Assembly: GCA_964639525.1 (NCBI GenBank) | Contig: CAZXDS010000088.1 | Span: 1 to 13,221, forward strand | From: CAZXDS01 sp964639525 | Lineage (GTDB): Bacteria > Bacteroidota > Ignavibacteria > Ignavibacteriales > Melioribacteraceae | Reading direction: 5' to 3' | DNA: 13,221 nucleotides | Shown here: positions 7,132 through 13,221 of the stretch, one piece after another | Layout: every line of letters begins with the position of its first letter | Position numbering within the stretch: position 1 is the stretch's first letter | The notes under the pieces: model-generated | Seen by the model: the letters and a program-made list of their open reading frames with translations, nothing else | Database searches by the model: none | What the model was told of the DNA's origin: nothing | Program-made: the position numbers and the translations under genes

Positions 7132-10100
7132 ATGTTGTTAAAAAAAACCATAACTATATTAGTATTTTTTTCTGTTGCGGTAGTTGCTCAAGTTTCTTCT
7201 CAGATAGAGAAATACAGGGAGGACCCGTACGGGGATATAAAAAATCGTAGAGAAAGTCTTATGGATGGAAATCAAATAAGAACTTTATTTTACAATAACG
7301 GAGAAGTCGGACAGTGGCCCTTTTCACCATCGGGTGAATGGCCTCGCGGAAGCGGACATAACTATCTTGATGGTGTTGCAGTTTTAATTGCTACGGAACT
7401 TAATACTGCCGGCGGTACCGTTCATACACTTGAAACTTCATATCGTGAATGGATGGATAGAGATCCTGTTACAGGCTTAATCTGGGGGCTTGAACCGGTA
7501 GGCGGTTATTTCAATCCCGCTTCCAAAACTGCTGCGATTAGCACAGATGAAAGTTCTTGGCCCGGCAGTTGGCCCAGAGCTTTGCCAAATATTGATGCTA
7601 ATTGGGATGGCTTTTGGTACGGATATTTTGGTAGAGGCGTTAAAAATGCAGATTTTGAAACTTATTTTGTGATGGATGATTCCAAAGATGGTGAATATGC
7701 TCGTCCTCCATATAATTTTTTTCCAATAGAAAGTGACTCGAACAGGCACGGAATGGGAATAAGAGTTGAGACGAGAGGTTTTCAGTGGTCACATGTATTA
7801 GCCGAAGATAACATATTTTGGCATTATGATATTGTGAATATATCTGATCATGATTATGAAAAAACATATTTTGGCTTTTACACAGATACCGGTGTTGGAG
7901 GGTCGGCAGACAATCAGGATGATAATGCCTCGTTTGATACCAAATTGGATATTGCTTATGCATTTGATAGCGATGGTTTCGGTGCTCCTGGTCATTGGGT
8001 AACCGGTTATTATGGATATGCATATTTGGAAAGTCCGGGTAATCCGTACGATGGAATTGATAATGATGAAGACGGTATGATTGATGAAAGAAGAGACGAT
8101 GGAATAGATAACGATGGTGATTGGGTCGCATATTCTGACTTGAATGGAAATGGACAATGGGACGCAGATGAAAACGAACCTTTAAATAATGATGTTGGAC
8201 AAGACGGTGTTGGCCCTTTTGATTTGCAATATAATGGTCCGGATACAGGTGAAGGCGATGGAATTCCTACTGATGGAGAGCCTAACTTCGATAAAACAGA
8301 CAAAGATGAATCTGACCAGATTGGATTGACAGCTTTATCTATTTATCGTCTTGGTGATGGCGGTACCGGTGGCGGGTGGCCTAAAGATGATGAAACGATG
8401 TGGATAAAAATGGCAAGTGCAACTTTTGATACCAGTCTTCAGAATGCGAACATTAGTATGGTTTTTTCATCGGGTCCTTTCCCGCTTAAAATAAACGGAC
8501 GAAATAGGTTCTCTATGGCTTTGGTTTTTGGGGATAATCTTGAAGACCTTATTTTTAATAAAGAAACAGTTCAGCAGATTTATAATGCCAATTACAATTT
8601 CGCTAAACCTCCATTAAAAGCACATTTAACAGCTGTAGCGGGTGATAAAAAAGTGTTCCTTTTTTGGGATAAAGTTTCGGAAGACTCGAGAGATCCATTC
8701 TTAGGTTTTCAAAATAATGACCCTACGCAGGGTTACAAAAAAGATTTTGAAGGCTACATGGTTTATCGAAGTGAAGAACCCGAATTTAATGATATTAAAA
8801 TAATTACCGATACACGCGGAAACGCAAAGTATTGGAAGCCAATTGCACAATTTGATTTAATCGATTCAATTAAAGGGCCTGATCCTATAGGGATTAATGG
8901 TGCTAGCTTTTATCGCGGAGGCGATACAGGATTGCAACATTCGTTTATTGATACTGACGTAGAAAACGGTGTGAGATATTATTATGCTTTGGTTGCATAT
9001 GATCAAGGAGACCCGAATTTTGGAACGCATGGTTTAGTGCCTTCCGAAACAACAAAAATAATAACGGAAGATTTTTCAGGTACACTAAAATTTGTCGATT
9101 ATAATTGTGCCGTAGTTATTCCAAATGCACCATCGTTGGGTTATCAACCTTCGCAGATTGATGGAGATTTGTCTCAAGTTACCGAAGGAATAGGGACTGG
9201 AAATATTATTATTACAGTATTGGATGAAGCGGCTGTTTTAGACGGAGCAAAATATTCTGTTGAGTTTGCTTCAACCGGACAAGTGCCGTCCTACGAAACC
9301 TCAAATTATAAATTGATTAGAGATTTTCAGGGTTCTGTGGATACTTTGCTTTCAGATGTTAGTAGTTCGGAATTTGGAGAAAGTTCATTTTCCGAACCTT
9401 TTGATGGCTTGGCTTTATCTGTATTAAATGATACTTCAATTTCAGTCGATTTAAATAATACGGGTTGGTTAACGGGAGAAAGCAATTTAACAATGGCGGT
9501 AACTCCTGATTCAACTTCGGTAGCCGTAAGTACTGTTTGGCCTGCTGATTATAAAATTCATTTTTATGATACCAATGTATATGAAACACCGCTGTTTCAT
9601 TTGCCCGCAAATTTCTTGGTTTTCAACGAGACAACCGGAGATACGGCAGACGCGGAAATATGGGATAATGATGCTTCCGGCGGTTTATCAATGGGAGACG
9701 AAATTGCGATTATCGAATATCTTAATGGTTCGTTTAAATTAACATGGAGAATTGCATATTATGCACCCGGAACACCAAATGTTCAGCCGAAAGAACCGGT
9801 TGCGGGAGATGAGTTTTTTATTAAAACCACTAAGCCGTTTTTTGATGGAGATAAGTTTGCATTTTCAACAAAATCATCAAGTGTTGATGCCAATAATGCA
9901 AAAAACACAATGGATAAAATCAGTGTAGTTCCCAATCCTTATCTCGGTGCTGCCAAATGGGAACGAAGAAATTTGAATCAAACAGGACGTGGTGAAAGAA
10001 AAATTAACTTTATCAATCTTCCTGCTGAGTGCACTATCAGAATATATAATGTGTCCGGAAGTTTAGTAAAAACTCTTTTCAAGGATTTTGCTGCTACAAA

Positions 10101-10224
10101 TGGAGCAATGTCATGGAATTTGGTTACTGAAGACGGTATGGATATCGCCCCGGGATTATACATTTATCATGTAGATGCTCCGGGTGTTGGCGAACACATT
10201 GGTAAATTTGCGGTTATTAAATAA
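7132..10224 (+). CDS. Large T9SS-exported surface protein with acidic Asp/Asn-rich cluster, family not recognised
   Basis: 1030 residues from ATG 7132. The signal peptide is about 1-19 (VVA before Q20). The N-terminal 300 residues are rich in Trp, Gly and Tyr with no domain I can name. Residues 307-397 form an acidic cluster with DGIDND repeated (307 and 323), DGMIDE and DLNGNGQWDADENE, like calcium-binding thrombospondin-type-3 or dockerin-like loops. About 495-660 includes an FnIII-like region (VFLFWD, GYMVYRSEE, YYYALVAYDQGD). Residues about 927-1030 are a T9SS type A sorting domain of a divergent type (VPNPYLGAAKWE, IRIYNVSGSLVKTL, GLYIYHVDAPG). No catalytic motif was found. Its place between the receptor and PorV-like genes, where SusD might be expected, suggests a surface partner of the receptor; that is inference. 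It is 11 bases from the next gene, so co-expression is likely. Confidence 0.82.
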   Translation: MLLKKTITILVFFSVAVVAQVSSQIEKYREDPYGDIKNRRESLMDGNQIRTLFYNNGEVGQWPFSPSGEWPRGSGHNYLDGVAVLIATELNTAGGTVHTLETSYREWMDRDPVTGLIWGLEPVGGYFNPASKTAAISTDESSWPGSWPRALPNIDANWDGFWYGYFGRGVKNADFETYFVMDDSKDGEYARPPYNFFPIESDSNRHGMGIRVETRGFQWSHVLAEDNIFWHYDIVNISDHDYEKTYFGFYTDTGVGGSADNQDDNASFDTKLDIAYAFDSDGFGAPGHWVTGYYGYAYLESPGNPYDGIDNDEDGMIDERRDDGIDNDGDWVAYSDLNGNGQWDADENEPLNNDVGQDGVGPFDLQYNGPDTGEGDGIPTDGEPNFDKTDKDESDQIGLTALSIYRLGDGGTGGGWPKDDETMWIKMASATFDTSLQNANISMVFSSGPFPLKINGRNRFSMALVFGDNLEDLIFNKETVQQIYNANYNFAKPPLKAHLTAVAGDKKVFLFWDKVSEDSRDPFLGFQNNDPTQGYKKDFEGYMVYRSEEPEFNDIKIITDTRGNAKYWKPIAQFDLIDSIKGPDPIGINGASFYRGGDTGLQHSFIDTDVENGVRYYYALVAYDQGDPNFGTHGLVPSETTKIITEDFSGTLKFVDYNCAVVIPNAPSLGYQPSQIDGDLSQVTEGIGTGNIIITVLDEAAVLDGAKYSVEFASTGQVPSYETSNYKLIRDFQGSVDTLLSDVSSSEFGESSFSEPFDGLALSVLNDTSISVDLNNTGWLTGESNLTMAVTPDSTSVAVSTVWPADYKIHFYDTNVYETPLFHLPANFLVFNETTGDTADAEIWDNDASGGLSMGDEIAIIEYLNGSFKLTWRIAYYAPGTPNVQPKEPVAGDEFFIKTTKPFFDGDKFAFSTKSSSVDANNAKNTMDKISVVPNPYLGAAKWERRNLNQTGRGERKINFINLPAECTIRIYNVSGSLVKTLFKDFAATNGAMSWNLVTEDGMDIAPGLYIYHVDAPGVGEHIGKFAVIK
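8050..8117 (+). repeat. Internal repeat encoding DGIDND loops
   Basis: Two copies of GATGGAAT(T/A)GATAA(T/C)GAT occur at 8050-8067 and 8098-8115, each followed by further Asp-rich codons. They encode DGIDNDEDG and DGIDNDGDW, which resemble calcium-binding loops. This is a coding repeat within the 1030-residue protein, not a mobile or non-coding repeat. Confidence 0.6.
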
Positions 10225-10227
10225 GGG
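10224..10227 (+). promoter_or_regulatory. Ribosome binding site favouring ATG 10236 over GTG 10230
   Basis: AGGG begins at the last base of the preceding stop codon. It lies 8 bases before ATG 10236 but only 2 bases before the in-frame GTG at 10230, so the ATG is the better start. It also gives a clean MKKFYIKTL signal-peptide N-terminus. Confidence 0.55.
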
Positions 10228-10235
10228 TTGTGAGG

Positions 10236-11264
10236 ATGAAAAAATTTTATATAAAAACATTAATGGTAATAGTAATATTTGCTGTTCAAATACAAGCTCA
10301 GTATGTATCGGATATTTCTAAACGCGGAACTTCCGCCGCTCCGTTTTTGAAAGTGGCTCAAGGTGCAAGAGCAGTTGGCATGGGCGGTGCATTTGTTGGA
10401 GTAGCGAACGATGTGTCGTCAATATATTGGAATGTTGCCGGTATTGCAAAACTAAAAGATAATAGTTTTATTTTTGATCATACCGAATGGATTGCAAATC
10501 TACAATACAATTATATTGCAGGCAGTTTGAGTTTAGGCAATTTAGGTACTTTGGGAATAAGTTTATTGGGTTCTAACTATGGAGATATGAATGTTACAAC
10601 TATAGATGAGCCAAATGGAACAGGCGAGGTTTTTTCTGTTAAAGATTTTGCCGTAAGTATTGCGTATGCAATTAATTTAACAGAAGATTTTGCCATTGGC
10701 TTCAATCCCAAAGTAGTTTATGAAAGTATATGGAAAACGTCAGCGTACGCAATAGGAATTGACATGGGAGTTTTATACAAAACTCCTTTTAAAGGAATAA
10801 CTTTAGGGATGTCGATTACTAATTTTAGTTCAAAAATGAAATTAACAGGGACTTCGGAAGTTGTTTTGCATGATCCTGATCCGAGTACTACCGGAAATAA
10901 CGGAAGAATCCCTGCTGAAATTTCTACTGAATCATGGTCGCTTCCATTGACTTTTACCTTGGGCGTTTCCTACAAACTTGTTTATAACGATATGAACAAA
11001 CTTGTGATTGATATAGATGCCCATCATCCAAATGATGATTATGAAAGTGTGAGTATTGGTGGTGAGTATGTTTTTAAAGATGTTATTTCATTAAGAGCCG
11101 GTTACAAAACGTTATTTCTAAAAAACACGGAAGAAACATTTGCACTTGGCGCCGGATTAAATCAGAGAATACTGGGAAATATTAAATTTCACATTGATTA
11201 TGCCTATCAGCATTTTGGCAGGTTGACCAATGTACAGAAAATAACAGTCGGCATTGATTTTTGA
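10236..11264 (+). CDS. PorV/PorQ-family outer-membrane protein
   Basis: 342 residues from ATG 10236. The signal peptide is about 1-21 (IQA before Q22). The family hallmark lies at 43-69: GARAVGMGGAFVGVANDVSS followed by IYWNVAG, matching the 'GARAxGMGGAFxAxAxDxxxxYWNPAG' pattern. The rest alternates as in a FadL-like beta-barrel and ends VGIDF with a terminal Phe. In Bacteroidota, PorV is the T9SS shuttle that receives cargo from the SprA translocon and passes it to the PorU sortase complex. Lineages related to Ignavibacteria often have several paralogues, so this is called a family member rather than the housekeeping PorV. It lies between two T9SS cargo genes (1030-residue protein upstream, GH9 downstream), which suggests a dedicated role in their export. 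A FadL-like transport role is the alternative. Its stop overlaps the next gene's start. Confidence 0.87.
   Translation: MKKFYIKTLMVIVIFAVQIQAQYVSDISKRGTSAAPFLKVAQGARAVGMGGAFVGVANDVSSIYWNVAGIAKLKDNSFIFDHTEWIANLQYNYIAGSLSLGNLGTLGISLLGSNYGDMNVTTIDEPNGTGEVFSVKDFAVSIAYAINLTEDFAIGFNPKVVYESIWKTSAYAIGIDMGVLYKTPFKGITLGMSITNFSSKMKLTGTSEVVLHDPDPSTTGNNGRIPAEISTESWSLPLTFTLGVSYKLVYNDMNKLVIDIDAHHPNDDYESVSIGGEYVFKDVISLRAGYKTLFLKNTEETFALGAGLNQRILGNIKFHIDYAYQHFGRLTNVQKITVGIDF
11261..11264 (+). promoter_or_regulatory. TTGA start/stop overlap coupling the PorV-like and GH9 genes
   Basis: The TTG start of the GH9 gene (11261-11263) overlaps the TGA stop of the PorV-like gene (11262-11264). An in-frame TGA at 11255-11257 rules out an earlier GH9 start, and no ATG or GTG in this frame precedes the signal peptide. 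No Shine-Dalgarno sequence is evident, so translation probably depends on ribosomes finishing the PorV-like gene. Confidence 0.7.
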
Positions 11265-13221
11265 TTAAATATTGTAAACATATTTTTATTACTTTGCTTA
11301 TTGCATCTTCATTGCAAGCACAAAGTAAAATATTTATAAATCAAATCGGTTATTTGCCGATTGGAGATAAATTTGTTGTGTCTGATAATCCCCAATCAAT
11401 AACTTTCAAATTAAAAGATAGTTCTACCGGAAATGTAGTTTATGAAGGACAGTTTACTTCCTCATTTAACAATGATTATTTATCGGGAATGAATTTAAAA
11501 ACAGCAAATTTTACTGATTTTACGCAGGAAGGAAAATACTACTTAGAAGATAACTTGGGAAATGTTTCCTATAATTTTAATATCTCAGCTTCCGTTTATA
11601 ACTCGATTTATAAAGCATCACAGAAAAACTATTATTTTCAAAGATGCGGTGCTGCACTTACAATGCAGTATGCCGGGGAATATTTTCATGCAGTATGCCA
11701 TAATACAGATGCCTTTTATCACGAATCGACAGGACTTGGCGGATTTAAATATTCGATTGGCGGCTGGCATGATGCGGGAGATTTTGGCAAGTACATTGTT
11801 AATGCAGGAATAACCGTTGGAACAATGCTTCTCGCTTATGAAATGTTTCCGGATTATTTCGCATCCGATTCATTGAATATTCCCGAAAGCGGAAACGAAA
11901 TTCCTGATATTCTGGATGAGGCTAAGTATGAATTGACATGGTTTTTAAAAATGCAGGATACATCAGGCGGAGTTTTTGCAAAACTTACGGCAAAGCAATT
12001 CGCTGCATTTGAAATGCCTCAGAACGATCACACTACCCGTTATCTTTATGAAATATCTTCGGCTGCAACTGCGGATTTTGCAGCAGTTTTGGCAAAAGCA
12101 TCCCGTATATTTTTTAATTTCGATTCTATCTTTGCAAATGATTGTTTGAGTGCTTCTCGCTTAGCTTGGAATTATTTGGAGAATCACCCGAATATTGTTC
12201 CTGTGGGTGGTTTTAGAAATCCGGGAGACACCGGCACCGGAGAATATGGTGATGGCATTGATGGAGATGAACGCTTGTGGGCTGCTTCCGAACTATATGC
12301 CACGACACATGAAAATGAGTTTTCTACTTATTATGAGAGTAAATTAATTGGCGTTGGGCTATTCAAGGAAATGTCCTGGCCGCAAGTAAGTTCATTGGCA
12401 AACTTGACGTATTTATTGTTTTCCGATTCGCAAAACTCTCTTGTTTTGGAATTGCTATCCAATTCATTAAACAGTTTTGTAACGCAAATTATTGCAAAAA
12501 TGAACAGCAACGGATTTTCTATTTCTCTGAATGATGGCGACTTTAATTGGGGAAGTAATTCACGCGTTTTAAATTCAATGGTTTTATTGATTGCAGATGA
12601 TTACTACAATGTGAATTCTGAAAATAATAAATATATTATTCGAGGACTCGATTATATATTAGGTATTAATCCTAACAATTTTTGTTATGTATCGGGCTTT
12701 GGAACTAATAAACTTATGCATCCTCACCATCGTGCTTCTGAAACGGATAATGTAGTTGAACCGATTCCCGGAATGCTTGCCGGAGGACCAAACCAATATT
12801 TAAATGATCCTACGCTTCAAGAAATGTTTAATCAGGATACTCCTCCGGCAACGACCTATGTTGATACCGTATCAAGCTATGCGTCCAATGAAGTTGCTAT
12901 CAATTGGAATGCTCCATTAATGTTTGTGTTGGGATATTTAAACGGAATTCAAAAAACAACGGAAGTAGAAGATTCAAAATCTGATGTTTTTCCTGAAAAA
13001 TTTGAAATATTTCCCAATTATCCAAATCCGTTTAACGGATATACTTGGCTTGTTTTTTCGCTGCCGGTAGATTCTGATATTAATATTAAAATTTTTGATT
13101 CACTTGGCAGAGAAGTTATGAAAGTGGAAAAAGGCTTTCTGTTAAAAGGTCGTCATCACTTGCCGTTATCTTTTAGCAATCAAATTAACAGCGGTGTTTA
13201 TTTCTATAAAATCACGAACAG
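11261..13221 (+). CDS. GH9 endoglucanase with N-terminal Ig-like (CelD_N) domain and T9SS tail, partial at 3' end
   Basis: Secreted glycoside hydrolase family 9 enzyme, an inverting family that mainly cleaves beta-1,4-glucan such as cellulose. 653 codons are visible and the frame is open to the window edge. Signal peptide about 1-20 (SLQA before Q21). CelD_N Ig-like domain about 23-106 (IFINQIGYLP at its start). Catalytic (alpha/alpha)6 domain about 110-565. Active-site motifs are intact: GGWHDAGDFGKY with D171 and D174 (nucleophilic water activation), MHPHHRAS with H487-R491 (GH9 signature 1), and YVDTVSSYASNEVAINWNA with acid E544, an exact match to GH9 signature 2. From about 576 a T9SS type A sorting domain begins (FPNYPNPFNGYTW, later SGVYFYKI); about 10-14 residues are probably missing. 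It may instead be an exo-acting or non-cellulose GH9 such as a xyloglucanase. It is the only hydrolase seen and points to beta-glucan as the locus substrate. Confidence 0.93.
   Translation, partial: MIKYCKHIFITLLIASSLQAQSKIFINQIGYLPIGDKFVVSDNPQSITFKLKDSSTGNVVYEGQFTSSFNNDYLSGMNLKTANFTDFTQEGKYYLEDNLGNVSYNFNISASVYNSIYKASQKNYYFQRCGAALTMQYAGEYFHAVCHNTDAFYHESTGLGGFKYSIGGWHDAGDFGKYIVNAGITVGTMLLAYEMFPDYFASDSLNIPESGNEIPDILDEAKYELTWFLKMQDTSGGVFAKLTAKQFAAFEMPQNDHTTRYLYEISSAATADFAAVLAKASRIFFNFDSIFANDCLSASRLAWNYLENHPNIVPVGGFRNPGDTGTGEYGDGIDGDERLWAASELYATTHENEFSTYYESKLIGVGLFKEMSWPQVSSLANLTYLLFSDSQNSLVLELLSNSLNSFVTQIIAKMNSNGFSISLNDGDFNWGSNSRVLNSMVLLIADDYYNVNSENNKYIIRGLDYILGINPNNFCYVSGFGTNKLMHPHHRASETDNVVEPIPGMLAGGPNQYLNDPTLQEMFNQDTPPATTYVDTVSSYASNEVAINWNAPLMFVLGYLNGIQKTTEVEDSKSDVFPEKFEIFPNYPNPFNGYTWLVFSLPVDSDINIKIFDSLGREVMKVEKGFLLKGRHHLPLSFSNQINSGVYFYKITN

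Noticed and set aside
7640..8131. 163-codon minus-strand open frame
   Set aside because: It lies wholly opposite the 1030-residue gene, and its His/Tyr-rich product mirrors the Asp/Asn-rich coding sequence. It has no family resemblance.
11562..11813. 83-codon + strand open frame
   Set aside because: It overlaps the catalytic domain of the GH9 gene in another frame; the GH9 frame holds intact active-site motifs through this stretch.

Overview
The window (AT-rich) carries six co-directional genes on the + strand. They look like a glycan (probably cellulose or other beta-glucan) utilisation locus from a member of the Ignavibacteria or a neighbouring FCB lineage. This lineage call is an inference. 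It rests on three proteins with C-terminal type IX secretion (T9SS) type A sorting domains of the 'YPNPFNP...GVY.Y' kind, a PorV/PorQ-family outer-membrane protein, a TonB-dependent receptor with an N-terminal carboxypeptidase-regulatory-like domain, and a Bacteroidota-type promoter match (TTTG-N19-TAnnTTTG).

Layout. 1-305: non-coding or gene-edge DNA with two small dyads and possibly the first codons of a divergent gene. 306-1814: sodium/sugar symporter of the SSS (SGLT) family, GTG start. 1863-4340: secreted non-catalytic protein with carbohydrate-binding-like beta-sandwiches, an FnIII domain, a CBM9-like domain and a T9SS tail. 4341-4449: the only sizeable internal gap, holding a 10-bp perfect inverted repeat and an overlapping promoter-like match. 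4450-7107: TonB-dependent receptor, TTG start. 7132-10224: 1030-residue T9SS cargo protein with an acidic Asp/Asn-rich cluster, family not recognised. 10236-11264: PorV/PorQ-family barrel. 11261-13221: GH9 endoglucanase with an N-terminal Ig-like domain and a T9SS tail, cut by the window edge about a dozen codons before its likely end; its TTG start overlaps the preceding stop (TTGA).

How the genes may work together (inference). The GH9 enzyme, exported by T9SS, cuts beta-1,4-glucan outside the cell. The CBM-like protein binds the polymer at the surface. The TonB receptor takes oligosaccharides across the outer membrane, perhaps with the 1030-residue protein as a surface partner. The SSS symporter takes sugar across the inner membrane. 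The PorV paralogue, encoded between two T9SS cargos, could be their dedicated shuttle. No SusD homologue is visible, so this is not a classical Bacteroidota PUL. The most interesting possibility is a SusD-less, T9SS-coupled uptake module built of receptor, large surface protein and PorV. No RNA genes, CRISPR arrays or insertion sequences were seen.
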